Origin: Nocardia colli
GTDB lineage: Bacteria > Actinomycetota > Actinomycetes > Mycobacteriales > Mycobacteriaceae
DNA: 64,000 nucleotides
Assembly (NCBI RefSeq): GCF_008704205.1
Contig: NZ_VXLC01000014.1
Location: 124,001 to 188,000 of the forward strand
Direction of reading: 5' to 3'
In this document: piece after piece, positions 24,152-32,278 of the stretch
Numbering within the stretch: position 1 is the first letter of the stretch
Layout of the letters: each line of letters opens with the position of its first letter
Notes under the pieces: generated by a model
What the model saw: only the letters and a program-made list of their open reading frames with translations
What the model was told of the DNA's origin: nothing
Database searches by the model: none
Position numbers and translations under genes: made by a program

Positions 24152-25050
24152 GCAGCCGCCCCGGCGAACGCGGGCAGCCGGTACAGCACCGCCGCCGCCG
24201 ACGGGCCCGCGCCCGCCGCGACGAACAGCACGTGAGTGAAGTCCTTCAGGGTGTCCGCGACGACGGCCCGGTCGTAGGCCTGCGGCAGCGACGCGGTGTG
24301 CGGGTCGCCGTCGGTCAGATCCGGCGTACGCACCGAATCCTGTTCGATGCCAAGGACATCCGCGAGCCGCCTGGGGAACTCCGCGGTCGGCGTCGACGCG
24401 ATGAGCGCGGTGCCGGCCAGGTCGGCGTGCTCGGCGAGCGCGGCCTTGGCGGCCTCGGTCGCCACGCTCAGCAACCGATCCTCGAAGTCCGGCTCCCGAT
24501 CGACGGTCATCAGGCCGCGCCCGACGCTGCCCATGGTGGACAGGTCGACGTACGCCTCGACCACCGGGGTGCCCGCGCCGTTGACCGTGTGCACCGTGCC
24601 GAAGCCGTCCGGTTCGTCGGTGTGCTCGAGCAGCAGCGCGGCTCCCGAGGTGGAGTACGGGAAGTCGTCCGCGGCCGCGGTGCGGGTCATCGACGGGTGA
24701 CCGTCACCGGAGACGATGAGCACGTGCTCGGCGCTGCCGGTCTCCAGCAGCGAGGTGGCGACCTGCACGGCGTTCAGCACGCCGGTCGCGCCATTCATCA
24801 GGTCGAAGGAGAAGGTCCGCGGGTCGTCCTTCGCGTACTCCAGGCCGATGCCGGCCGCCTTCTGGATCAGCGCGGACACGGCCGGTTCGACGGTGTTCTG
24901 GTCCCGGAAGACACCCGCGTTGATCAGCACGCCGACCTGATCGGGCCGGACCCCGGCCCGCTCCAGGCTCTGCTTCGCGGCCCGGCCGCTGTTCTCCACA
25001 CTGCTTTGCGTTTCGCGGCTGATGCCGACGGATTTGATGCGCACGCCCAT
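24148..25050 (-). CDS. nltB: NltB-like thiolase-fold partner lacking the catalytic Cys
   Basis: A 300-residue thiolase-fold (KAS III/OleA-like) protein, about 50 residues shorter than the NltA-like neighbour and missing its N-terminal part. Where active enzymes read NACAG it reads NGATG (residues 86-90), so the nucleophile is Ala88. Positions expected for the His (HHQFG in the partner) and Asn (YGNTS) also lack these residues. The acidic residue in TVEPAVS (Glu55), at the place of the OleA glutamate that reaches into the partner's active site, is kept. It should therefore work only as a heterodimer with NltA. It starts 8 bp after nltA ends. Confidence 0.85.
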   Translation of the reverse strand: MGVRIKSVGISRETQSSVENSGRAAKQSLERAGVRPDQVGVLINAGVFRDQNTVEPAVSALIQKAAGIGLEYAKDDPRTFSFDLMNGATGVLNAVQVATSLLETGSAEHVLIVSGDGHPSMTRTAAADDFPYSTSGAALLLEHTDEPDGFGTVHTVNGAGTPVVEAYVDLSTMGSVGRGLMTVDREPDFEDRLLSVATEAAKAALAEHADLAGTALIASTPTAEFPRRLADVLGIEQDSVRTPDLTDGDPHTASLPQAYDRAVVADTLKDFTHVLFVAAGAGPSAAAVLYRLPAFAGAAA

Positions 25051-25058
25051 GGCTGACC

Positions 25059-26108
25059 TCAGACCTTCAGAGACGAGATGGTGGTGGACAGGAAGCCGGT
25101 CACGATGCCGGAGGCGGCCGGAATCATCAGCAGCTTCGAGCCCGCCGGGATGTTCTGGTCGCTGAGCTGATCGTGCAGGACGATGAAATGCGAAGTGGTG
25201 GAGGTGTTTCCGTACTTCTCGATGACCCGCAGATCCGGCGGCATCGGGGTGCCGAACTCGCGCTCGCAGATGGCGTTCATCCACGGAATGGCGGCCGCGC
25301 CGAACTGGTGGTGGATGACGTAGTCGAAGTTCTCGTCGGCGAAGGTGCGGCCCTGCGCCTGCAGGTAGTTGATCTGGCTGTTGGTGCCCAGCAGGAAGCG
25401 GTCTTCGTTGTGCATTTTGCGGTTATCGGTGTACAGCGCAACACCCTGGCTCTTGTCGCTGGGCATGCCGAGACACAGCTGCGAGTACTCCGCGGCGGTC
25501 ATCATCTCGATGTAGTGGATCTTGTCGTTGTCGTCGACGGCCTCGTCGAGCACGACCGCGGCGCCCGAGTCGCCCACCGACAGCGACGCGAACTGCAGAT
25601 CGTATTTCTCCGAAATCTCGGCCACCGCGGTGTCGGCGATCGGAGTAATGGCCTCACCGCTGACCACCATGCCGTTGCGCACCGCACCCGAGCGGATCAT
25701 CCGGTCCAGAATGTAAGTGCCGGTGAGCATTCCGGCGCACGCGTTCGATACATCGAACGTAATGGCGTTCGGTGCGCCGATAAGACGGCTTATCGAACCC
25801 GCGAAGGATGGCTCCATGTACATGCGGGTGGCGTGGTTGCTCCGCGTGATGGAGGTGGAGATGATGACGTCGAGCTCGCTCGCGTCGTACCGCGACCTGG
25901 ACAGACAGTCCTCGGCGGCCTTCATGGCGATCGCGAAGGAGTCCTCGTAGCTGTCCGGGTTCGTGTCGTGCACCCGGCGTTCCTGCACTCCGGTAATTTT
26001 TTCGAGATCGAAAGACGGGGGTTCCTTCAGCCGGGAGAGCAGCTCCTGGGTGGTGACGATATTCGAAGGCAGATAGGCGCCGATGGATTCGAATCGAGAA
26101 TGCGACAC
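25059..26108 (-). CDS. nltA: NltA/OleA-like head-to-head acyl condensing enzyme
   Basis: A 349-residue thiolase-superfamily enzyme with an intact triad: Cys124 in SNACAGM, His267 in IHHQFG and Asn301 in YGNTS. Overall layout follows KAS III (FabH) and OleA, with YLPSNIVTTQEL at the N-terminus. OleA-type enzymes perform non-decarboxylative Claisen condensation of two fatty acyl-CoAs to a 2-alkyl-3-keto acid. Here it is paired with a catalytically empty homologue, as in the nocardiolactone pathway. The start is GTG with CCAGGAG upstream; it is the first gene of the seven-gene operon. Confidence 0.9.
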   Translation of the reverse strand: MSHSRFESIGAYLPSNIVTTQELLSRLKEPPSFDLEKITGVQERRVHDTNPDSYEDSFAIAMKAAEDCLSRSRYDASELDVIISTSITRSNHATRMYMEPSFAGSISRLIGAPNAITFDVSNACAGMLTGTYILDRMIRSGAVRNGMVVSGEAITPIADTAVAEISEKYDLQFASLSVGDSGAAVVLDEAVDDNDKIHYIEMMTAAEYSQLCLGMPSDKSQGVALYTDNRKMHNEDRFLLGTNSQINYLQAQGRTFADENFDYVIHHQFGAAAIPWMNAICEREFGTPMPPDLRVIEKYGNTSTTSHFIVLHDQLSDQNIPAGSKLLMIPAASGIVTGFLSTTISSLKV

Positions 26109-26667
26109 GCGCGCTCCTGGAAATCGTGGAAAGAAAACGGTTCCGGATCGTCTCTGATCTTCGGTGCGACGGACACTACCCGACGGTAACTACGAACGCC
26201 TATGGCTCGGATGTTGGGGTGAGCGACAGTGTGAGAGTAGGTGTTCCGTGAGGTATCACTAACTGGTGACCGACTGGCTATGGAGGGTGAACAGTGCCGC
26301 TCCGGCACGAATTTTGCGGGTCGCCAATGGTTTTCGGGTCTGGTGTGCGGAGGCTCGGCGGCGTTGTGCATAACGACGCCGAGACGGACTGGCGAATATT
26401 CAGCTAACGAAATGTTCGCGGTGGAGAACGGGTGGCGCGCCGTCGTGATGTGAGTGAGTTCACTGCGAGTCGGGCAATTGGATACCGTCCGGTTTCGCTC
26501 GGCGCATCCTTCTCGTGTAGCGCTTAACTACGTTGTGGCCGAACGGAATCCGCGCAAAGCGGGCGGTATCAATGCGGCAGATACATCCCACGATTTATCC
26601 GGCTGCGCGGGCGCAACTGTCTGGGTCGTAGGCTGGGCACGCACCCCGCCTAGCCGAGGAGACAGCG
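26109..26667. other. Divergent promoter region of the nlt operon and the monooxygenase
   Basis: A 559-bp region, less GC-rich than the flanks, separating the nlt operon from the divergent EthA-like gene. No protein-like frame, RNA gene or extended palindrome was found. It should hold promoters for both directions and is a reasonable place to look for regulatory sites; no dedicated regulator is encoded next to it. Confidence 0.5.
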
Positions 26668-28161
26668 ATGACAACCGCTACCGAGCACATCGATGTGCTC
26701 ATTGTCGGGGCCGGACTGTCCGGCGTCGGCGCGGCCTATCAATTGCAGCGAGCGTTCCCGCACCGGACCTACGCGATCCTGGAGGGGCGCGCGGCGCTCG
26801 GCGGGACCTGGGATCTGTTCCGCTACCCCGGAATTCGCTCCGACTCCGACATGTACACCCTCGGCTACCGGTTCAAGCCGTGGCTGGGGGAGAAGTCGAT
26901 CGCCGACGGCGACACCATCCTCGACTACGTCCGGGAGACGGCCGCGGAGAACGGCATCGATCGCCACATCCGGTTCCGGCACCGGGTGCTGCGCGCCGAA
27001 TGGTCCTCGGTGGACAACCGCTGGACCGTGACGGCCGAGCGCACCGACACCGGCGAAACCGTCACGCTCACCGCCGGTTTCCTGTTCTCCTGCTCCGGCT
27101 ACTACCGCTACGACGAGCCCTATGTACCGGAGTTCGCCGGCGTCGACCGCTTCACCGGGCCGGTGGTGCATCCCCAGTCCTGGCCCGCGGACCTGGATTA
27201 CGCGAACAAGAAGGTGGTGGTGATCGGCAGCGGCGCGACCGCGGTCACCCTCGGACCGGCGCTGACCGAGCAGGGCGCGCACGTCACCATGCTGCAGCGC
27301 AGCCCGAGCTATATCGTCTCCCGGCCCGCCCGGGACAAGATCGCGATGAAGGTGCGCCGCTATCTGTCCCCGCGCGCGGCCTACGCGGTGGTCCGGGCCA
27401 AGAACGTGGCCTTCACGACGACGATGTACGAACTGAGCCAACGTTATCCGGCCTGGATGCGCGAACGCATCCGCGGCCTGCAGCAGCGCTGGCTGCCGCC
27501 GGGCTACGACATCGACACGCATTTCACGCCCCGCTACGACCCGTGGGATCAGCGACTCTGCCTGACCCCCAACAACGATTTCTTCCGGGCCATCCGCAAG
27601 GACAAGCTGGAGATCGTCACCGACCGGATCGAGACGTTCACCGAGACCGGCTTGCGCCTGGCCTCCGGCGCGACGCTGGACGCCGACATCATCGTCACCG
27701 CAACGGGATTGAACCTGCTCGCGTTCGGCGGCATGGATATCGTGGTGGACGGCCAGCCGGTGCAGCTGTCGGAACGCATGGCCTACAAGGCGATGATGCT
27801 CTCGGACGTGCCGAACTTCGCCTACATCATCGGCTACACCAACGCCTCGTGGACGCTGAAGGCGGATCTGGTGTCCGAGTACGTGGTTCGGTTGCTCCGG
27901 CACATGGACCGGCGCGGGTACGTGCGCTGCATGCCGGTGGGTGATCCGTCGGTCGGCGCCGAATCGTTGTTCGCCGACTTCAATCCCGGCTATGTGCTGC
28001 GCTCGGCGAGCGAGTTCCCGATCCAGGGCGATCGTGCGCCGTGGCGGTTGCGGATGAACTATCTGCGTGACCTGGTCACGCTGCGGCACGGATCGGTCAC
28101 CGACGACGCGATCAGTTTCGGCAAGGCCGGGCGCCCTGCGCCGGTGGCGGTGCCGGACTAG
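26668..28161 (+). CDS. EthA-like flavin monooxygenase (Baeyer-Villiger type)
   Basis: A 497-residue FAD/NADPH monooxygenase. FAD motif VLIVGAGLSGVGAAY at the N-terminus, GGTWDLFRYPGIRSDSDMYT, the Baeyer-Villiger signature FTGPVVHPQSWP (FxGxxxHxxxWP, near residue 160), and the NADPH Rossmann motif VVVIGSGATAVT follow in the normal order. It closely resembles EthA, which oxygenates ketones and thio-amide drugs in mycobacteria. GGAG precedes the ATG. Its 3' end overlaps the convergent TetR gene within a CTAG. It lies divergent from the nlt operon, but there is no direct evidence that it acts on the lactone pathway's ketone. Confidence 0.93.
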   Translation: MTTATEHIDVLIVGAGLSGVGAAYQLQRAFPHRTYAILEGRAALGGTWDLFRYPGIRSDSDMYTLGYRFKPWLGEKSIADGDTILDYVRETAAENGIDRHIRFRHRVLRAEWSSVDNRWTVTAERTDTGETVTLTAGFLFSCSGYYRYDEPYVPEFAGVDRFTGPVVHPQSWPADLDYANKKVVVIGSGATAVTLGPALTEQGAHVTMLQRSPSYIVSRPARDKIAMKVRRYLSPRAAYAVVRAKNVAFTTTMYELSQRYPAWMRERIRGLQQRWLPPGYDIDTHFTPRYDPWDQRLCLTPNNDFFRAIRKDKLEIVTDRIETFTETGLRLASGATLDADIIVTATGLNLLAFGGMDIVVDGQPVQLSERMAYKAMMLSDVPNFAYIIGYTNASWTLKADLVSEYVVRLLRHMDRRGYVRCMPVGDPSVGAESLFADFNPGYVLRSASEFPIQGDRAPWRLRMNYLRDLVTLRHGSVTDDAISFGKAGRPAPVAVPD

Positions 28162-28823
28162 GCCTCGGTGATCACCGAAGAACGGGCGCGGGCAATGTGT
28201 TCCAGCACGGTCGCGGCGTGCTCGTCGAATCGGGCACGGGGGACCGGGATCTCACCGTCCAGCCAGGGCCGGTAGAGGTAGGCGAGGGCGCCGAAGATGG
28301 CGCTGGCGTTGAGCGCGTTGTCGTGTTCGTCGGGTGGGGCGTTCGAGTAGTCGCCGGCGCTGATCGTCAATGCGATCGGCGCCGTGAATAATCCGATGAG
28401 TTCGTTGGCGCGGGGCATCAGCACCGGGGTGGCCTGCGATTCGACGAACATGATCCGGCCGCGCCGGCGATCCTCGACCAGGTAGTCGGTGAAGACGCCG
28501 ACCAGGTGCCGGAACATGGCGTCGCGTTCGATCGGCGCGGTGGGCAACGCGTCGAGCAGCCGGTCGCGCGCGCCGAGGACGACGGCGTCCAGCACGGTGG
28601 TGAGCAGCGCGTCCAGGTTCGCGAAGCTCTCGTAGAAATAGCGTTCGGTGAGCCCGGCCTGCCGGCACACGCCGCGCATGGACGTCTCGGCGGCGCCGAC
28701 GGTGGCCATCAGTTCGGTGCAGGCCTCGATGAGCTGCTCCCGGCGTCCGGCGACCCGATCGGCGGGGGACCGTCCGCGCCAGCGGCGCATGCCGGGGATG
28801 GACCCGTCGTCTTCGGCGACCAT
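28158..28823 (-). CDS. TetR family transcriptional regulator
   Basis: A 221-residue TetR repressor. The HTH region reads RREQLIEACTELMATVGAAETSMR followed by GVCRQAGLTERYFYESFANL at about residues 28-70. The remainder is a helical ligand-binding domain with MFRHLVGVFTDYLVEDRRRGR. The start is uncertain: ATG 28823 and ATG 28856 are both in frame and neither has a strong Shine-Dalgarno. It is convergent with the EthA-like gene rather than divergent as in the ethR/ethA pair. TGATGT repeats just upstream of its own gene (28861 and 28877) are possible autoregulatory sites. Confidence 0.88.
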   Translation of the reverse strand: MVAEDDGSIPGMRRWRGRSPADRVAGRREQLIEACTELMATVGAAETSMRGVCRQAGLTERYFYESFANLDALLTTVLDAVVLGARDRLLDALPTAPIERDAMFRHLVGVFTDYLVEDRRRGRIMFVESQATPVLMPRANELIGLFTAPIALTISAGDYSNAPPDEHDNALNASAIFGALAYLYRPWLDGEIPVPRARFDEHAATVLEHIARARSSVITEA

Positions 28824-29042
28824 CCCGCCATCTTCGCACAGGCCGGGTATTGACATCGGGTGATGTTGACAGCGTCTGATGTCATCAATAGATTGCCAAC
28901 ATGCTGGGCTTCGTTGCCGGTGCTGGGCTTCGCCGATCAGAGATGAGGGATGCGAGATGGGCTCCACGGTCTGTACCGATCAGGCGCACGCGGTCGAGTG
29001 ACGGCCGTCGAGGAAGGGTATCGGGCGGGTTCCGGGCTGCGG

Positions 29043-29765
29043 ATGATGGCCTCGGCCGACGCGCACAAGCGAGTACTCGGAGAAGCTGATGCGCCGCAGT
29101 CACTTTCGATGCGGCAGGTCGTCGTCGATCGGATCGAGCCGGAGGCTGACGGGGTTGTCAGCCTGATCTTGACCGATCCGGACGGCGTGCGGTTGCCCGC
29201 ATGGACGCCCGGCGCCCACCTCGACGTGGTTCTGCCCTCGGGCAGGCGGCGGCAGTATTCGTTGAACAGTGATCCGGCCGATCACGGGCGATACCGAATT
29301 GCCGTGCGCCACATCGCCGATGGCAGTGGCGGATCGAGCGAGATCCACGAGCGATTGCGGGCCGGGGATCGGTTGTCGGTGCGTGCGGTGCGCAACACCT
29401 TTCCGTTCAGCGCGGCCCAGCAGTACCTGTTCGTCGCCGGCGGCATCGGCATCGCGCCGATCCTGTCCCTCGTCCACGCCGCCGAACGCGCCGGAACACC
29501 TTGGCGGCTCATGTATTTCGGCCGTTCCCGGGCCCGGATGCCGTTCCTGTGCGAACTGGCGCGGCTGACCGGCGGCGACGTGGTGGTCCGGCCGGACGAC
29601 GAGTTCGGCCGGCCGAACCCGCGGATGATCTTCGAGCAGACCCCGACCGGCGCGACCGTATACGTCTGCGCCCCACCGTCGTTGGCCGAGTCCGCGCGAC
29701 AGGTGCTGTCGCTGCACGATCCGACGGCGTCGCTGTACACCGAGCGTTTCGCGCCGGTGTCCTGA
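29043..29765 (+). CDS. PDR-type ferredoxin reductase lacking the 2Fe-2S domain
   Basis: A 240-residue oxidoreductase of the phthalate dioxygenase reductase family. The flavin-binding motif RQYSLNSDP and the NAD(P)-binding FVAGGIGIAPILSLV are intact, and VYVCAPPSL lies in the nucleotide domain. Family members normally continue with a C-terminal plant-type 2Fe-2S domain; here translation stops directly after LYTERFAPVS, so the iron-sulfur domain is absent. No downstream frame restores it. It would have to pass electrons to a separate ferredoxin or serve as a flavin reductase. Starts at GTG 28998 or ATG 29043 are both possible. Divergent from the TetR gene. Confidence 0.85.
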   Translation: MMASADAHKRVLGEADAPQSLSMRQVVVDRIEPEADGVVSLILTDPDGVRLPAWTPGAHLDVVLPSGRRRQYSLNSDPADHGRYRIAVRHIADGSGGSSEIHERLRAGDRLSVRAVRNTFPFSAAQQYLFVAGGIGIAPILSLVHAAERAGTPWRLMYFGRSRARMPFLCELARLTGGDVVVRPDDEFGRPNPRMIFEQTPTGATVYVCAPPSLAESARQVLSLHDPTASLYTERFAPVS

Positions 29766-29804
29766 AACCTGTGGACTCGGCGACCAACGTCGTTCGCCGG
29801 GTTC

Positions 29805-29830
29805 GCGGGTCAGCGCTCCGCTGACCCCGC
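29805..29830. terminator. Bidirectional hairpin terminator
   Basis: CGGGTCAGCG and CGCTGACCCCG pair around CTC (one bulged C) between the convergent reductase and TetR genes. Confidence 0.7.
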
Positions 29831-29835
29831 CGCGA

Positions 29836-30507
29836 TCACACCGGGAAGATGCCGGGCAGCCGCATCGCGTATTCGAGGTCGGTGCGGGTGCCGAGCGTGG
29901 TCAGCAGCACGCGGATCATCGTAAGCCGGCCCGCGGCAACCGTTTCCGGGTCCGGTTCGCTGCCGGGGTCGGTGCCCGCGGAGATGCGGTAGACGATGTA
30001 CTCGCACACGTGCAGTGCGGCATCGAGATCCAGCGGGCTGGGGACCGGGCGGCCGAGTTCGGTGAATCTCTCGCGGACGAGCGCGCGGATATCGTCCAGT
30101 GCGCGTTCGCGATACGCCGAGACCGGCGAGCCGGGGTCGTGCAGTTCGGCGAACAGCGGGCGCAGCATGGCGCCGTGGCCGCCGGCCCAGTCGAGGTAGG
30201 CGTCGATCAGCCGGATGCCGAGGTCGACGGGTTCGTCGGTGCCGATGAGGGCCAGCCGGATGCCGTCGACCAGGCCGTCGTTGGAGGTGTTGAGCAGTAC
30301 GTGCAGCGGCTCGGTCGCGTTGCCGAAGTAGCGGTAGAAGGTGGGGCGGGCCAGGCCGGCCTGCTCGATGATCTGCGCGACGTTCAATCCGCGCGATCCG
30401 TGGCGGGTGAACACCTCGGCGGTGGCGAGCACGATCCGGGCGCGGACCTCCTCGGCCTGCTCCTGCGTCTGCGGCGGCCGGCCGCGCCGCGTGGTCGCCT
30501 CGGTCAT
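29836..30507 (-). CDS. TetR family transcriptional regulator
   Basis: A 223-residue TetR regulator. N-terminal basic arm RRGRPP, then ARIVLATAEVFTRHGSRGLN and VAQIIEQAGLARPTFYRYFGN at about residues 23-65. The C-terminal domain contains DLGIRLIDAYLDWAGGHG. It is divergent from the aldehyde dehydrogenase/SDR pair; the 168-bp region between them contains a near-consensus promoter and a 12-bp palindrome, which makes it the likely repressor of that pair. Confidence 0.92.
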   Translation of the reverse strand: MTEATTRRGRPPQTQEQAEEVRARIVLATAEVFTRHGSRGLNVAQIIEQAGLARPTFYRYFGNATEPLHVLLNTSNDGLVDGIRLALIGTDEPVDLGIRLIDAYLDWAGGHGAMLRPLFAELHDPGSPVSAYRERALDDIRALVRERFTELGRPVPSPLDLDAALHVCEYIVYRISAGTDPGSEPDPETVAAGRLTMIRVLLTTLGTRTDLEYAMRLPGIFPV

Positions 30508-30576
30508 CGCGCCTCGGGGACATGGTGCCGGCTCACAGCGAAGCGCCGGTCATGTCTGTGTTCCATGACGAAGAGC

Positions 30577-30604
30577 TTGACACGAGGTGTGGCACGCCTA
30601 TTAA
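30577..30604 (+). promoter_or_regulatory. Near-consensus sigma-70-type promoter of the aldehyde dehydrogenase gene
   Basis: TTGACA (30577-30582) and TATTAA (30599-30604) are separated by 16 bp. The predicted start point falls in the palindrome at 30608-30619, so a bound repressor would block initiation. Confidence 0.65.
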
Positions 30605-30607
30605 TCT

Positions 30608-30619
30608 AACACTAGTGTT
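30608..30619. promoter_or_regulatory. 12-bp palindrome, candidate TetR operator
   Basis: AACACTAGTGTT is a perfect palindrome between the divergent TetR and aldehyde dehydrogenase genes. It overlaps the expected transcription start of the latter. ACACTAGTGT-type cores occur in operators of several actinobacterial TetR proteins. Confidence 0.65.
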
Positions 30620-30675
30620 CAGTTAAAGGCGGATGCGCTTCCGGCTCGTCCGACCGTCCAATGAGAGGGCCGACA

Positions 30676-32247
30676 ATGACGACCGCCTCCCAGCTCGCCG
30701 CCGCCGACGCGTTGCCATCGTCGCTGGTGGAGCCGTTGCTCGCCCGGGCGGTCGCGGGTGGTGCGCCCGCGGTCGAGGTGTTCGCGCCGGCCACCGGGCG
30801 CAAGATCGCGGACCTGCCGCAGTCCTCGGTCGACGACATCGACCGGGCCTTCGCGACGGCGCGCGCGGCACAGCAGGAGTGGGCCCGCCGCCCGATCCGC
30901 GAGCGCGCCGCGGTGCTGCGCCGCTTCCACGACATCGTGCTCGCCGAGCAGGACACCATCCTCGACATCGTGCAGACCGAGACCGGCAAGTCGCGCGCAC
31001 ACGCCTTCGACGAGGTCGGCGATGTCGCGGTCAACGCCAGGTACTACGCGCAGGTCGCGGCGAAACTGCTGGCCACCCGCAAGCCGCGCGGCGTGCTGCC
31101 GGTGCTCACCCAGGTCGACGTGCGACACCGGCCGAAGGGCGTGGTCGCGGTGATCTCGCCGTGGAACTACCCGCTCGCGCTGGCCGCCTCCGACGCGCTG
31201 CCCGCCCTGGTCGCGGGCAACGCGGTGGTCGCGCGCCCGGACAACCAGACCGCGATCACCGCGCTCTGGGCCATCGACGCCGCCGAACGCGCCGGCCTGC
31301 CGAAGGGGTTGTGGCAGGCCGTGCTCGGGCGCGGTTCGGTGATCGGCCACGAGGTGATCGGCCGCGCGGACTACGTCGACTACACCGGTTCCAGCGCGAC
31401 CGGCCGCACCATCGCGCAGCAGGCGGGCGAGCGGCTCATCGGCTACTCGCTCGAACTCGGCGGCAAGAACCCCCTGGTGGTGCTCGCCGACGCGGACGTG
31501 TCCAGGGCCGCAAAGATCGCCATTCGCGCCTGCTTCGCCTCGGCCGGGCAGCTGTGCGAATCGATGGAGCGAATCTATGTGCACGACAAGGTGTATGACC
31601 AGTTCGTCGCCGAATTCATCGAGCAGGTCAAGGGAATCGAGCTCGGCGGCGGGCTGAACTACGACAACGACATGGGCTCGCTGACCTTTCCGCGCCAATT
31701 GGACACGGTCCGTTCGCATGTCGACGACGCGGTGGCCAAGGGCGCGACGGTGCTGGCCGGCGGCAAGCACCGGCCCGACCTCGGCCCGTACTTCTACGAG
31801 CCGACCGTGCTGAGTGGGGTGCGGCCCGGCATGACGGTGTACCGCGAGGAGACCTTCGGCCCGGTCGTGTCGATCTACCGGGTCGGCAGCGACGACGAGG
31901 CGGTCGAGCAGGCCAACGACACCGCCTACGGCCTCAACGCCAGCGTCTGGACCAAGGACATCGGCCGTGGTCGCGAGGTCGCGGCGCGGATCAACGCCGG
32001 TTCGGTGAACGTGAACGAGGGCTTCATCGCGGCCTGGGGCAGCGCCGACGCGCCGTCCGGCGGGCTCGGCATCTCCGGCACCGGGCGCAGGCACGGCGCC
32101 GAGGGCCTGCTGAAATACATCGACACCCAGACCATCGCGGTGCAGCGGGTGCTGCCGATCGCGCCGCTGCCCGGCATGTCCGAGGAGCTGTGGGCCAAGA
32201 CCATGACGTTCTACTTCGGGGTCATGAAAAAGCTACGGCAGAAGTAA
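30676..32247 (+). CDS. Succinate-semialdehyde dehydrogenase-like aldehyde dehydrogenase
   Basis: A 523-residue NAD(P)-dependent aldehyde dehydrogenase. The catalytic Glu lies in LELGGKNPLVVL, the Cys in CFASAGQLCESMERIYV, and the coenzyme segment VISPWNYPLALAA is complete. It resembles the GabD2-type succinic semialdehyde dehydrogenases of mycobacteria, but substrate cannot be fixed from the sequence. The ATG at 30676 was chosen over 30661, which lies only 15 nt upstream. It is followed after 31 bp by an SDR gene, probably in one operon controlled by the divergent TetR. Confidence 0.92.
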   Translation: MTTASQLAAADALPSSLVEPLLARAVAGGAPAVEVFAPATGRKIADLPQSSVDDIDRAFATARAAQQEWARRPIRERAAVLRRFHDIVLAEQDTILDIVQTETGKSRAHAFDEVGDVAVNARYYAQVAAKLLATRKPRGVLPVLTQVDVRHRPKGVVAVISPWNYPLALAASDALPALVAGNAVVARPDNQTAITALWAIDAAERAGLPKGLWQAVLGRGSVIGHEVIGRADYVDYTGSSATGRTIAQQAGERLIGYSLELGGKNPLVVLADADVSRAAKIAIRACFASAGQLCESMERIYVHDKVYDQFVAEFIEQVKGIELGGGLNYDNDMGSLTFPRQLDTVRSHVDDAVAKGATVLAGGKHRPDLGPYFYEPTVLSGVRPGMTVYREETFGPVVSIYRVGSDDEAVEQANDTAYGLNASVWTKDIGRGREVAARINAGSVNVNEGFIAAWGSADAPSGGLGISGTGRRHGAEGLLKYIDTQTIAVQRVLPIAPLPGMSEELWAKTMTFYFGVMKKLRQK

Positions 32248-32278
32248 CTTCCAGCGGAATCGACAGGGATAGGGACGG

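Noticed and set aside
26454..27944. Long 496-residue plus-strand frame overlapping the EthA-like gene
   Set aside because: It is an arginine/histidine-rich shadow of the monooxygenase in another frame; the monooxygenase frame carries all FAD, NADPH and Baeyer-Villiger motifs.
28824..28950. TGATGT repeats upstream of the TetR gene at 28158-28823 as a confident operator
   Set aside because: Two direct TGATGT copies and one ACATC-N4-GATGT repeat are present but the dyad is short and imperfect; mentioned with the gene but not listed as a separate site.
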